Source: Epichloe hybrida (lineage: Eukaryota > Ascomycota > Sordariomycetes > Hypocreales > Clavicipitaceae). Taken from it: a stretch of 64,000 nucleotides of DNA. Positions 46,963-59,539 of the stretch are shown here, in pieces. The notes beneath the pieces are model-generated. The model ran no database searches. It saw only the letters and a program-made list of their open reading frames with translations, and was not told the DNA's origin. How positions within the stretch are numbered: position 1 is the first letter of the stretch; each line of letters starts with the position of its first letter. Location of the stretch: assembly GCA_019022495.1 (NCBI GenBank), contig JAFEKR010000034.1, positions 496,001 through 560,000 on the forward strand, written 5' to 3'. The translations under genes were made by a program, and so were the position numbers.

Positions 46963-48646
46963 ATGGCCAACTCGGACCAAATGGACCTCTCGTGCGTCTA
47001 TCATACGGCCAATTCGTCTTCATCTGAACTTGCCTCACCTGTTACGCCCGTATTCTCGCCAAAGAGCCACCATCCTTTCTCGAGTTCAACGTCGTCATTG
47101 GAACTGCCAATGCAGCCTCAACCAGAATGCCCGTCCTCGCCGTCTCTAGCTTCCAGCACTCTCTCCAGTGTGCGACATCTGGCCGATGTTGAGGAGGAGC
47201 CTATTCACCAACGAGAGGAGGATACTGCAACCCTTTCAGATAGTTTTGGATTGTATAGCTGTCTATGTACGACCCCCTTTTCCCCCCACCCAAGAGCTCA
47301 GCTAATGTTGATAATACACAGGTGACCAAGCTTGCAGTCATCGCAACAGCTCGGAAGAAGCATATCCTGGGGGTTTTGTCTCCGATTTTGACATGGACAT
47401 TGACTACGACATGGGCTTCCTCAGCGAGGGAGAATGCATCGCAGACAATGGCCATGTCCCGAGAAAGCGCAATGCGGCTGAGACGGCCTTTTCCGAGTTC
47501 ACGTCTCGACTGGGCTCCCGGATGCCCACCATCAGGCGGTGGCGATCAAGAAAGCGTGCGACTCTGAAGGCTTCGCCGACAACATGCCTGAGCTTCGAAA
47601 ATGTGCCTTCTCAGGAGACACGAAGCAGCCGCTCGTCGTCAATGTCTGCTTCAAATGCGCCTGATCGATCTTCAGAGGCCGTGCCGACAATCTCATCAAA
47701 TGCCTCCATGTCTCTCTACAGCCTTAGCGACGACGCAGAGACTGGACTTGGAATCAATCTGACGCCGGAGGATCGCTCCAAGTTGCAGCGAGATCGAGCC
47801 ACAGCAACGACTCCCCTGCTCCCTCCTCTTGTCACAAGTGCCCTGGCATCGCCTCCCAAGGAGTCGCCGCTGCAGTCACCCAAAATCGACTCCAGCCCGA
47901 TAATGGATTCTCCGTTGTCACCTTCGGTTGTGCCACCGCCTCAGTTTGCTCGGCCCCCTTTGAGCACTCGCCCGTCCACTTCGTCTCTACGGAAGGTGTC
48001 AAGTAGCGCCGAGCTCCCTCTAGCTCTTCCGGTCATCCTGCAAGAGCACGACGAGTGGTCCGACCGACTTGGACATGCCAACTTCATCATTTCGCCCCAG
48101 CCATATGAGCTAGACAGCTTCGAACCAGAGGCGATTGCCAGGTTCCGCAACCACTGGGATCTGGCGCGCATCAACTACACGAAACACCTGGTTCGAACAG
48201 GTGAGAACTACGGGCAGACGAGCAAAATTTATGCCCTGACCGAGGCGAAGTGGGCCGAGATAGAGGGGCGATGGAAGACGACATTCGAAGGGGTCATCAA
48301 GAATACGTGCCATTCGGGCTCAGGATCCATGGCGGCATCTCGAAACCAAAGCCGCGGGCGTGGACGCGGACGCTCCAGCAGTTCCAACGCTGCAACACTC
48401 ACTCGCCTGCCGACCCAGGACGACCTTTTTGCCGAGCTCGAGTGGAGGCGCGTGGAAGACTGCCTTCCCAGCGCCGTGCCACAGATGCTGGAGTCCCTCA
48501 ATGCGGACGGCAAGTTCCCCGGCCGGGGTGACGAGGACATTGTCGGACCCATGCAGCGAGATGCCGTCATGGCGAGGGCGCGAAGCGAAGACGCCAAGGG
48601 TCGATTCTGGAAGACCATCGCAGACAAGGTTGGACTTCGCAAGTAG
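46963..48646 (+). CDS. Ser/Pro-rich conserved fungal protein of unknown function
   Basis: There are two exons, 46963-47266 and 47322-48646, with a 55-nt GT-AG intron (branch-like GCTAATG near 47,301). The product is 542 aa. I chose ATG 46963 because it has A at -3 and G at +4; an in-frame ATG at 46885 would add 26 residues. The first 240 residues are Ser/Pro-rich and probably disordered, with many SP sites. A folded-looking middle (EHDEWSDRLGHANFIISPQPYEL and following) carries a helical WDLARINYTKHL stretch. An RGRGRGRSSSS linker and a conserved C-terminus with LEWRRVEDCLPSAVPQMLES follow. No catalytic motif is visible. The SP sites suggest possible proline-directed phosphorylation, which is inference. 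Confidence 0.82.
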
Positions 48647-51600
48647 CCGTACTCGCGGTTGACCTATCCTCTCATTCCATGTCTTTGGATGGCATCACCT
48701 GCGACTCGGCGATGATTCATTTACCCAAACATTGTCACACCACATTTTATTCTTCTTTGTCTTGTCATATCAAACAGCGATTTTTAAAAAGATACCCCGA
48801 CTACAGTCATTCATTTTTGCGGAACAACGGAGGAAAATAATCACAACGGCGCCAGAAACAGCGAATAGAAACGTGAACTTCACAGGCTTTTTATTTATTT
48901 ATTTAACTAATCCCCTGCAAGGGAAATGTACATGATGGAAAGGGGCGTTGAAAAATCAAAGACGATGGTCAATATAACCAGAAAGGTTTCATCTTTCAAT
49001 TTCAAAGATGCGGGATGGGGATTGGGTTTCGAGAATCTCGGAAGCAATGTGACACCGGGATGTGGAAATTGGAGACGATGAGCTCCGATTTGATGCATGG
49101 CGGATGGCGGAGATATCCTAGTATGCGGCAACGGTGCGTGCCACGTTGGCGACAGCACATGAGAAGATCAGAATGAAGCAATCTGAAGGTCTTTGTCCCT
49201 CGATTCCCCAGTCTCAAATTCTTGTCTTTTTTTTCTCTTGGGATGCTCGCCTACACCTTCTGTCCGTACCATAGCAGGAAGCACAACACACCGTGTTTGA
49301 GCCATGTCATCTGCCCGTGTTATCGTGTTGCAAAATGTCGCAAAGCGTCTGTATAGACCGAAACGGGACGGGCATGGCTGACAGAAGAGCACACGAAAAG
49401 GGTCCAGACCCAGCCCTTGAAACAATCTGCCACGATCTCATGCGCAGCAAGCATAGTCGGACTGGCGGAGAGACGCAGATAAGCCGTTTGCCTGAACACA
49501 GAGCGTCTGGCATGGACACTCCTTTCCACCCGGATGTGCTACACAAACAGGCATTGTATGTTGTACAACAGAACATCAGACTCTGGGAAATGCGGACCCG
49601 TCATTCTTCCTCCCCTCACCCAGCATGCATGTTCTTCTGCACTCTAGTCCGTACACAAGTTTCGTTGCGTTGCGTTGCGTTGCGTCGCGTTGCGTTGCGT
49701 GGGCAGTTTTTTTTTCCACATTACATGTCCTGTGGTCGAAGCACAAAAAACTGGCTGGAAACACGTGGCAGGAATTGTGACGAGAGAAAGTCTGGCGTGG
49801 TATAAGACACTTGAGCGCCCCTCCGTCTCCTGCCCCGCTTGCGCTGCCATGAAACGAGGACACGCCGAAAGCCGCGAGCAGGGTATCACGGAACTTTTTG
49901 AGTTCGGGTGAGCAGGCGGGTAGACGGGTAGCAGACGGGTACGTCGTGCGACGGCACGCTGAAGAAAGAGGAGGAGAAGGGCATCGAGCAATGAAAAGAT
50001 TGAGGAAGTGTGGTGCGACCCCGGGTAAGGGAAGGGGGGGGGTGGGGGGGGGGGTGGTGAAAGCCTTGACACATGGTTTTGGGTTCTTGTTGCCATGCGC
50101 TTTTCTCCCTTATCAATCGGGATTTGCATTATCCGGCTGGTGTTGACCATCGTAACCGAGGACAAGTTCTACTTTCCGTAGAGCGCGTTTTGATACTGCG
50201 AAAGATGGGAATCGAAGGTCGGCCAGAACCTTGGAATCAGAGTGCTTGACATGTCGGAGCCTTCTTTCACACCTTCTTCCATCTTCAGATGAACCAAGAT
50301 CGGAGAGGCATCGCCTGGCCCCTCCTCCCTCCCTCTGTCCGTCCAAATGCCGTGCCTCCCCTGGGAGCGACAAGAGATGCATCTATCCGCGCCTCACAGC
50401 AAGGTCCTCCCCCCCTCCCCTCCTCCATCAATTTTGCCATGCAGCCATTGTCATCTGCGATGCCAAGCAATCGTAATCGTAATGGGGTGTCTGGCTTGCT
50501 ACGGAGTACATACGGAGCACGAAGCACGGAGCACGGCAAAGGGGGGAGAATTTTTTTTTTTAGCTAGATCCTCGTGTTACAGGACAGGGAACATCCCAGT
50601 TACATTGCAGCTCGCCTAGACTTGCCGTCTTTTCTTTCTCCGCGATAATGTGTTTTTCTTATTTTCTCGTCAATGACGGCGTGAAAGGGTGCCTGTCTGG
50701 TCTTTTTTTTTTTTTTTTTTCAGGACAAGTTACGCCAGTGACGTGTAGGACTTGTTGTTGGGCATGTGCAAGTTGCGTCTGGGCAGCCACTTTTGGTTCT
50801 GGTCTGGATTTATTTTTGGTCGGTGGTTGGGACTTTTTAAGCTTTTTTTGGGGGGGGCGTGTGTCCGGTTACCGCCGCGTGGAAGCACTTGGTGAAAAGG
50901 GCTTTGTTGTTGAGGTTGTCCATGTATTCTTGACCTGTTGCTTGTTGGGCGATGCCACATGTAATCGGCGGAAGGAGCCCCCCTTCAAGTAAGTGGGGTT
51001 GTACGAGTAAAACATGCGATGCATCTCTTTGTAAGTACATGTATTTGATTTTGATTTTTATAATTTTCATCTGCTCATTAGTGGTGGCTGCGTTAGCGCA
51101 AGACACAGTCATCATGTAGTTCGCGACCGTAGTCAAACCCAGATTCCGTTCGAGTTTTTGCTCACGGCATAAATTTGACGTGATTGCCGCCAGGACTTGT
51201 GTTATAGTGTAAACTAGTATGGTGAAGAAAGTACCGATTTTTATTGGTCCAACGTCCCGGTCGGTACGGAATGGGTTTCTCACGGTCCCCAAAGAGATTG
51301 ATTGAACTTTTTGTCGATTTCCTTTTAGGGGGCGGACACATCTAGTTAGTAAAAGAGGATCGTGATAATACTTGTCGATTCTGAAGCGAACTTTATCGCA
51401 TTTCGTTGCGCTCTGCGGCTCTCAGCTCTGTTCCGGGTCACATCGCGCGACAGGACGCGAATTATTATGCATCTTGTAAAGTTGGTCAACGTTCACCCTG
51501 TGTAGAAACGACTCTCTGCAAAATAATAAGAATCGAAGCAGTAATACTTGTCGATTTGATAAACACGTCCTCTCTCATGCTTTAGCCATGCTAATGATTG

Positions 51601-51735
51601 CCCCAAAAAATTTCACCCCTCTATCGATAAGACAAGGAGGGGCAGCAGAACAACGCGCCCTTCCATAACTATAAGCGTATCCCAACGCGCTACGTCCAAC
51701 ATACAATATCGCCGACGAGCGGTATCTCTTCCATC
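48647..51735. other. Intergenic region, no gene seen
   Basis: This 3.1-kb stretch is rich in simple repeats: a GTTGC array (49663-49700), G-runs (50034-50058) and a run of 18 T (50703-50720). Open frames overlap on both strands and carry no recognisable domain. The last about 400 bp should hold the FGAM synthase promoter. Confidence 0.5.
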
Positions 51736-54700
51736 ATGCCTCACGAGGTTCTTGTCGGTGGCTCGTGCTACACGGCTTCCGGCGCTCAGGAGTTGAAGGC
51801 TCGTGCCAACAAGACGAGCCAGCCCAAGATCAAGCAGATCCGAGGCCAATGGGTCTACTACGTCGACCTGAAGTCCTCCGGCAAAGCCGTCGTCGACAAT
51901 ATCAAGACACTGCTTCAGGATGTCGACTCCGAACCCCTTTTGGCCTCCGAGAGCACCACCAGCGCAGTCACCGTCTATGTTACCCCTCGATACCTTTCCC
52001 CGTGGAGCTCCCAGGCTACTAGCATCGCTCATGTCTGTGGCCTAAAGGAACAGGTGAACCGCATCGAAAGGGGACGGTTAATAGTGGTCGAATTCGAGGA
52101 GGAATACGAGACTGGACAAGATGCAACTTTTCGAGACATCCTCCACGACCGGATGACTGAGACTTTCGCTTTTGAGAAACCTCAGCTCGACGTCATGTTC
52201 GCCGCTGGTGTTCCCGCGCCGCCTTCTATTGTCGACATCTTTGCCGATGGCGGTGACCCTCTCGAGATCCTCCAAGTATATAACGAAGAAAAGGGCCTCA
52301 GTCTGGACAAATCCGAAATGCAATACTTGGTAGATGTCTTTAAGAAGCTGGGCAGACCGCCTCACGATGTTGAGCTTTTCATGTTTGCTCAAGTCAACTC
52401 CGAGTGAGTCCCCGTCGATATGGTCCATATTATCGTCAATTCTTTTCGACTTACTTACTTACTTCCTTCTCTTTACAACGTTAGGCATTGCCGACATAAA
52501 GTCTTCAATGCCAGCTGGACAATCGATGGCGTTCAGAAAGACAAAAGCCTGTTTGAGATGATCCGAAACACTCACAAGAAGACGCCCGACTTCACTGTCT
52601 CGGCTTATAGTGATAATGCTGCTGTTCTTCAGGGCGAGTCTGCCAACTTCTGGGCTCCTGACTATTCCACTGGGACGTGGACATTGACCCCTGAGGTGGC
52701 TCACATCTTGGCCAAGGTTGAGGTGAATAGTCTTTGTCCCCATAAAAACGTCGCTTTCACTAATATAGGCTAACGGGTACTTTTTTTTTTTTTTTTTTTT
52801 TTTTTTTGGGCAGACTCATAATCATCCTACCGCAATCTCGTAAGCCTTTACATAAAAACTTGCCACATGTCAATGTATTGTTATATCCCCTGTCTAACTT
52901 AATGCACAGGCCCTTCTCTGGCGCCGCTACCGGCTCTGGAGGTGAAATCCGTGACGAAGCGGCTGTTGGCCGAGGCTCCGTGACGAAAGGTGGTCTTGCC
53001 GGTTTTTGGGTTTCCGATCTTCTCATCCCCGACCACACAGCTCCTTGGGAGAAGGACATTGGCCGACCTGCTCACTACGCCAGCAGTCTCGATATCATGC
53101 TAGAAGCTCCTATCGGCAGCGCCCGCTTCAACAACGAGTTCGGAAGACCTTGCCTTACCGGATGTTTCCGAACATTGCTCACTCTTGAGAACCCCACCGA
53201 TGACACAAAGGCTGATGGTTTGACATGGCGTGGCTATCACAAGCCCATCATGCTGGCTGGTGGCGTTGGTACCGTTCGTCCTCAGCATGCTTTGAAAGAA
53301 GAGCGCTTCGTCCGGGAAGGCGCACACGTCATTGTTCTTGGTGGCCCAGCTATGTTGATTGGTCTTGGGGGTGGTGCCGCTTCCAGTAACGCTTCTGGGG
53401 AGAGCAACGCGGATCTGGACTTTGACAGTGTCCAGCGCGGAAATCCCGAGGTACGCATTCACCCTGGGCAAGTGACCTGGCAGAATAGCTGATTCGTAAC
53501 TAGATGGAGCGCCGCGCTCAAATGGTCATCAATACTTGCACGGCTTTGGGAGAACAGACCCCAATCGCCATGATTCATGATGTCGGCGCTGGAGGTCTCT
53601 CCAACGCTTTGCCAGAGTGTAAGTTTTGCCAATTGCCTTGATACATGACCATTTGGCTTTTCTTGTTACCTTTGAATATCTGATACTGACTATTTTGGTG
53701 TAGTGGTCAAGGATGCTGGCTACGGCGGTAACTTTGAGTTGCGCCAAGTAGAAAGTGTCGATCGAAGCATGAGCCCTCTTCAAATCTGGTGCAATGAGGC
53801 CCAGGAGCGATATGTCCTTCTCATCAACCCCGAGAACATGAACTGCTTCACCAGCATTTGTCGCAGAGAACGCTGCGGCTTCTCAGATGTCGGTGTCGTC
53901 GTCAAAAGAGACACAAATGGGGACGCTAAGCTCATTCTCACTGATCGTGAATCCAAGGAGTATCCTCGGCCTATCGATCTGCCAATGGATGCTTTATTTC
54001 CCCCAAAGCGCCAGCAAGAACGAAACGTCACCTCCAAGAAACCGAGCCTGTCGCCCTTCGACGCTCTGGCCAGTCTGCAAAAAGCCTTTGGCGCGGAACT
54101 CGATGACGCGTCTTTATTCGAAAAGGCTGTGGAACGCGTCTTCCTGATGCCGGCCGTCGGTTCAAAGTCCTTCCTGATTACCATCGGTGACAGGACCGTC
54201 GGCGGTCTCACTGCACGAGATCAGTTTGTTGGCCCATGGCAAACGCCTGTGGCTGATGTTGCTGTGACTGCCACTTCATTCAACCTCGGCGGAAAACAAA
54301 TGACCGGAGAGGCCATGGCCATGGGCGAGAAACCTACTCTTGCTTTGATCAACCCCGGGGCTTCTGCCAGAATGGCCGTCGCAGAAAGTTTGATGAACAT
54401 CGGCGCTGCCGATATCATGGGCGACTTGCGCCGAGTCAAGCTCTCGGCCAACTGGATGGCCGCCGTCAGCCACCCTGGCGAAGGTGCCGCGCTCTACGAG
54501 GCTGTTGAGGCCATCGGCATGGAAATGTGTCCAGAACTGAGTGTCAGCATTCCCGTTGGGAAGGATTCGACCTCGATGAAGGCAGTCTGGAAAGATCAGG
54601 CCGACGTGAAGAGTGTCACTGCCCCGGTCTCCGTCGCTATATCGGCATTTGGCGTGGTTGAGGACATCTTGAGTACCTGGACACCTCAGCTTCGAAGAGT

Positions 54701-56192
54701 CGAAGACGTCGGCGAGACCATCCTCATGTTTGTTGATCTCGCCGAGGGCCGCAGAGCAATGGGAGGCTCAGCTCTGGCCCAATCACTGGGTGCTCTTGGA
54801 AACGAGGCTCCCGATATGAAGAACTTCAACCTCATCACCGACTACTTCGACGCTCTGTCACAACTTCACAAGAGCGGTGTTGTCCTGGCATACCATGATC
54901 GCTCTGACGGAGGACTTGTAACAACCATTGCCGAAATGATGTTCGCAGGTCGCTGCGGAGTAGACATATTGGTGGATGGCATCTCCAAGTCTAGGTCAGC
55001 AGGCGACATGATCGAAGCGCTGTTCAACGAGGAATTGGGAGCAGTGTTCCAGGTCAAGGCTTCTGACGAGATGAACTTCAAACGATGCTTCGCTACCTGT
55101 GGGCCCCCTCCTGGTCTTATTCGCAAGTTTGGAGTGGTCAAGGCAGGCACAAATAACCAGACGTTAACCATTCGACATGGTGCTACGACGTTTGCAACTC
55201 TGGACCGCGCTGAGATGCAGCAGTGGTGGTCCAAGACGTCGCACCAGATGCAACGACTTCGAGACAACCCTGCATGCGCCGATGCTGAATATGCCACAAT
55301 TTCTGACGCGTCTGATCCCGGTCTTTCATACAACCTGGGGTACTCCCCTGCGGAAAACATTCTTCCCATCACTTCCTCCATCACCGGCTTCTTCGGAAAG
55401 ACCCCCCGGGTGGCGGTGCTGCGTGAGCAAGGTGTCAACGGATACGCTGAATTGGCCTTCGCTTTCAGAGCCGCTGGCTTCGAGCCCGTCGACGTTCACA
55501 TGACTGATGTGCTGGGCGGACGGTCTCTGGCCGATTTCACCGGTATTGCTGCCCCTGGTGGTTTCTCCTACGGTGATGTTCTGGGAGCGGGTCAAGGCTG
55601 GGCCAGATCTGTCATGATGCACGAGAACACACGCCGCGAGTTCGAGCAGTTTTTCAAGCGTCCCGACACCTTTGCACTGGGTATCTGCAACGGATGTCAA
55701 TTCATGACTCGCATACAGAAACTCATTCCTGGTACCGAGCACTGGCCGACTTTTGTCCACAACGAAAGCGCCCAATTTGAGGGTCGGTACAGCATGGTGA
55801 TGGTTCGCGAGGACGAGAGCAAGCCGTCCGTCTTTTTCCACGGCATGAATGGCTCATCTCTACCTGTTGTCGTGTCGCACGGTGAAGGTCGAGCCAAGTT
55901 CTCTTCACCAAACTCACTTCAGGAGCTCACCAACCAGGGCATGATTCCCATGCGGTACGTTGACAACAGACTGAACGTAACTGAGAAATACCCGTACAAT
56001 CCCAACGGCAGCCCCGGCGGCGTCGCTGGTGTATCCAGCAAAGACGGTCGTTTTGTTGCCATGATGCCTCATCCCGAACGTACGATTGCCGCTGGTGTCA
56101 ACAGCTACATGCCTCACAAGGCGGCAGAAGAGTGGGAGGATTTTGGTCCATGGATTAGAATCTTCAAGAGTGCCCGCAGATGGGTTGGTTAA
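51736..56192 (+). CDS. ADE6: Phosphoribosylformylglycinamidine (FGAM) synthase
   Basis: This enzyme catalyses the ATP- and glutamine-dependent conversion of FGAR to FGAM, step four of purine synthesis, in the cytosol. Six exons are predicted: 51736-52403, 52485-52722, 52814-52839, 52910-53450, 53504-53618 and 53704-56192. The phases agree and the product is 1,358 aa, the usual size for the large eukaryotic type. The N-terminal part is the PurS/linker-like region. The ATP-binding/synthase core has THNHPTAIS at 303-311, all on the 26-nt third exon, followed by [13 protein letters not shown]. The C-terminal glutaminase has the nucleophile C1191 in GICNGCQ and the H1319/E1321 pair in MPHPER. Intron 2 contains a run of 27 T (52781-52807) before its acceptor. 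The gene converges with MED18, 445 bp away. Confidence 0.96.
52814..52839 (+). other. 26-nt micro-exon of the FGAM synthase gene
   Basis: This exon encodes Thr-His-Asn-His-Pro-Thr-Ala-Ile and two bases of Ser. It has AG before and GTAAGC after. Skipping it would remove an invariant motif and shift the frame. Confidence 0.88.
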
Positions 56193-56637
56193 TGATATGT
56201 ACATTGGGATTTTTGGGGAGTATATTACTTTTGGGCTGTACAAATTAGAAAGCTACGCATTTGGGATTTACTTACGCCGGTAGCAATGATTTGAAGATGA
56301 AATAGATGCTCCATGGTGCATTATGTAACTTGTACCATGCTACTATGGCTTGCACATGGTGATGTTGCCTGTTACCGAAGACGGACCAGTGACATGAACT
56401 GAGGGGTTCTTTCTTTCTCGAGTAGCATGCCAGCATCTATAAGTGTGGGCGTGATTCCTCTTTTCAGGATTCTGCTATCGGAGCATCCCCCCCGGAGTGA
56501 ACTTCGATTCGCATAAGATCTTTTTCTTTTATTTATCAAAGCGTTCTTCATGTCACGGTCGGAAACTCAGTGCAGCCACATCTATTACCGCAAGCAGCAT
56601 GCCGTCACAAGAGAACAATGTCATGCAACAGCATTCC
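56193..56637. other. Convergent 3' flanks of FGAM synthase and MED18
   Basis: This spacer has no gene. It should carry both polyadenylation regions. AT-rich words lie at 56,210-56,230 and 56,518-56,535. Confidence 0.6.
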
Positions 56638-57555
56638 TTAAGTCTTGCCCAACATGACTTTCTGAGGCAAAGCCTGTATACCCTGTTGTTGTTGGGCTAT
56701 TCGGGTATCATGGACCTTGCGGTCGATTACTCTAAACTCAAATGCGCCTTCCAACTCTGCTCGGACTGATAGAAGTTGATCCTGAGCCTTCCTTATTTCA
56801 TCCGGGTTGTTGTCCTGGACAACATGACGTTCGACTAGGAGGAACCAGCGTTTCTGCGAATCGACTGGTGTTACTGCGTCCCATGCTGGGAGCATTGTCG
56901 CGGGAGTTGGTTGCTGGCCGCCCCTGGCTTCTAACGGGGTATAGTCTTCGATTCCCCGTGTGAAAAGATGTCGCATGAGGCGAAATTGCACACCATGCCC
57001 GACAAACAAGTAGCTCTCTTCTAAAACTTCTGTTTTGAACCTGTTGCAAAGTCAGTGCTAAGTCTTGGGTCATGGACGACGATGAAAGCATTTGTACCGG
57101 AAATTATTGTCTCTTAAAATTGACGGCAACTTCTCCTGACCCCATATTTCCACCGTTTTCCGTTGGGTAATCAATGGCCTTCCGTGTGGAGGGTCAGGGA
57201 AATCTGCCCATCTCAGCACGCCCTGCAGGTTATCCAGATCCATTGGCGACCCTGTTGGTTCCAAATCAAGTTCCTTGTCGACTTCGTACCTGGCTTGGAG
57301 AATACATGATTGTCGACTGAGACTCTGGTGAAGTTCTTTCCACTGAAGCGCTATGTCTTTACGCATGAACCGTTTCTCAATGGACGATTGATTCATTATG
57401 CCCGTTGGCTGTGGGGGACCCTGAAAGTAGAGCACCCGATGGACCGTTTCCCATGGTAGTCGCATGTCACAGAAGCCGCATAGAAAAGCGCATGCTGCCT
57501 CGAAGTCACTGTCCTCGACCAAGGCCGTGAGAAAGAGCTCGTACATGCTGGGCAC
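56638..57555 (-). CDS. MED18: Mediator of RNA polymerase II transcription subunit 18
   Basis: MED18 is a head-module subunit of Mediator that bridges transcription factors and RNA polymerase II in the nucleus. There are two exons, 57555-57098 and 57040-56638, with a 57-nt GT-AG intron, and the spliced length is 286 aa. The N-terminus MYELFLTALVEDSDFEAACAF, followed by CDMRLPWETVHRVLYFQGPP, is characteristic of fungal Med18. Exon 2 carries FKTEVLEESYLFVGHGVQF, after which the protein continues with an Asp/Gln-rich C-terminus. The start could be ATG 57555 or 57546; most homologues start close to MxELFLTA. It is divergent from the PNKP gene with about 390 bp between start codons. Confidence 0.88.
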
Positions 57556-57943
57556 AAGTTGTTTTGAGCCGAAAAGGCCAGTAAGCAGACGACAAGGCTA
57601 CTTGCTTGTTGTGGTGTCGTGCAAAGACGAGATGGATGCGCCGGAGACACAAAATGTCTTGATACAAGTCTACGTTCAAATGATGCACGTCGAAAAATGG
57701 ACTTTGTGTTTCGCGGACAGATGTTCGGGTCACATTTGTCGCTTCAGAACATCGGAGTAATCGAACAACTGGTGGAATCTGGAGAAATTGTGTATCCTTC
57801 GCCCACGTGATCTCGCGTCAAGTAGAACTCGCGCCCGCCCCGCGTACCTCCAGACACAGTAACCCATGTCGACCTTCAAAAACAAATGAGCCTTGTATAG
57901 TGATCAAAATCGGATGAAGTTAAGCAAAGCGGCCAGACAAGTT

Positions 57944-59539
57944 ATGGCGTCTCTAGATCCTAGCCGCAAGCGAAAGTTTAGTGATCGATCCATTTCGCCT
58001 GCACCAGAACCGATCAAGAGACTAAAAGAGGGCGTGGTCAGTAAGTACAAGAGAAATTCGTGCAGAGCCGTTGCAAATCCCCCCCCACCCCCCCCAAAAA
58101 AAGCCAGAAGCTAATAGATCCAATCAAGATAGCAAAAAAGTCAACTTCTTCCGCCCAACTTCGCAAAAACCACCATGTCCGACAACATGGTCCACACGGA
58201 GCTATAACGACGATGTCCCGCCCACTCTGCTGGTTGGTCGCTATCAGCCAAAGAATCATGACCCGAGACAAACCCCTCGGAAGAAAATTGCGGCCTTTGA
58301 CCTGGATGGAACACTCATCAATACCCGCTCCGGGGCGGACCACGCTTCAAAGTCCACAGATTGGAAGTGGTGGAACGAAAACGTCCCTGGAGTCTTGCGA
58401 GCCTTACACATGGAAAAGGGTTATCAGGTCATCATCATATCTAATCAAGGTGGTGTATCGTTGGCAAAATCATCCGATTCAAAGAGCAAGCCTGGCGGAC
58501 TCAAGAGGGCCGTAGTCTTCAAAGAGAAATGCGAGAACATACTCGAAGAGCTCGGTATACCCACAAGTATCTACGCTGCATCAGAAAATGATATTTTTCG
58601 AAAGCCCAGGGCAGGAATATGGGACGAGGTCTGCGATGACTACGATATTCCTAAAGACGACGTCGACGTGGAGAAAAGCTTCTTCGTCGGAGACGCTGCT
58701 GGCCGTGTAGCCGGCCTCGTGGGTTCAAACAGCGCTGTCATGGTGAAAGCCGACTTCAGCTGTTCAGACAGAGATTTTGCCCATAACCTCGGGCTTCGAT
58801 TCGCAACGCCAGAAGCATACTTTCTGGGTAAAGATGCGAGAGAAGTCAAGTTTGCTCGCAATTTTGACCTAGACAATTTTGCCTTTGACGAAGCGGCAGT
58901 TTCCGAGCAGCCGGGTTTCAAGTTCCAAAAGAATGATACTCAGGACGTTATTCTCTTACTTGGACGACCGGGCGCTGGAAAGAGCACGTTCTTCAAGAAG
59001 TATCTCAAGGATTTGGACTACAAGAGGGTGAACCAGGACATATTGGGGACGCTCCCCAAATGTGTGAAGCTCGCCCAGGATCTGTTGGCCGAAGGAAAGT
59101 CAGTTGTCATAGGTAAGTAACTCGTCTCAAAGAAGAGAGTACCAAGCGAGCAGGTGGGAGGTGCGACGTACTGATTGATTGACGACTACTAGATAATACG
59201 AACCGGGACGTTAAGACCCGGGAGATCTGGGTGACAGTAGCTAAGGAGGCAAAAGTTCCCATCCGATGCGTGTGGTTCCAAACGAACTTGGCCGTCTGCA
59301 AACACAATGATGCGGTGCGAGTTCTCAACAAGTCCCTTGGGGCAGATGAAATTGACAGAAAATTCTTGCCCCGGCCGGCCTGGACCAGCTTTGATACGGC
59401 ATTCCAAGCACCCAAAGTCGAGGAGGGTTTCCAGGATATAATTGAGGTTCCCTTTAAGTTTCGAGGGACCAGAGACGAATATCAAGTTTGGGCACAATAT
59501 TGGACGGACTATAGGCTCGACGGTAAGAACAAGAAATAG
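57944..59539 (+). CDS. pnk1: Bifunctional polynucleotide 5'-kinase/3'-phosphatase (PNKP)
   Basis: The enzyme restores 5'-phosphate and 3'-hydroxyl ends during DNA strand-break repair in the nucleus. Three exons are predicted: 57944-58040, 58108-59112 and 59193-59539, with introns of 67 and 80 nt and a product of 482 aa. The N-terminus is basic (SRKRKF...KRLK), a likely nuclear signal. The HAD phosphatase nucleophile is D97 in FDLDGTLI, with KPRAGIWD and FFVGDAAGR further on. The kinase P-loop GRPGAGKST is at 318-326. ATG 57944 has a better context (G at -3, G at +4) than ATG 57914, which would add 10 residues. The first intron ends in a tandem CAG-AAG acceptor, so one residue is ambiguous. 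There is no FHA domain, as in other short fungal forms. Confidence 0.93.
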
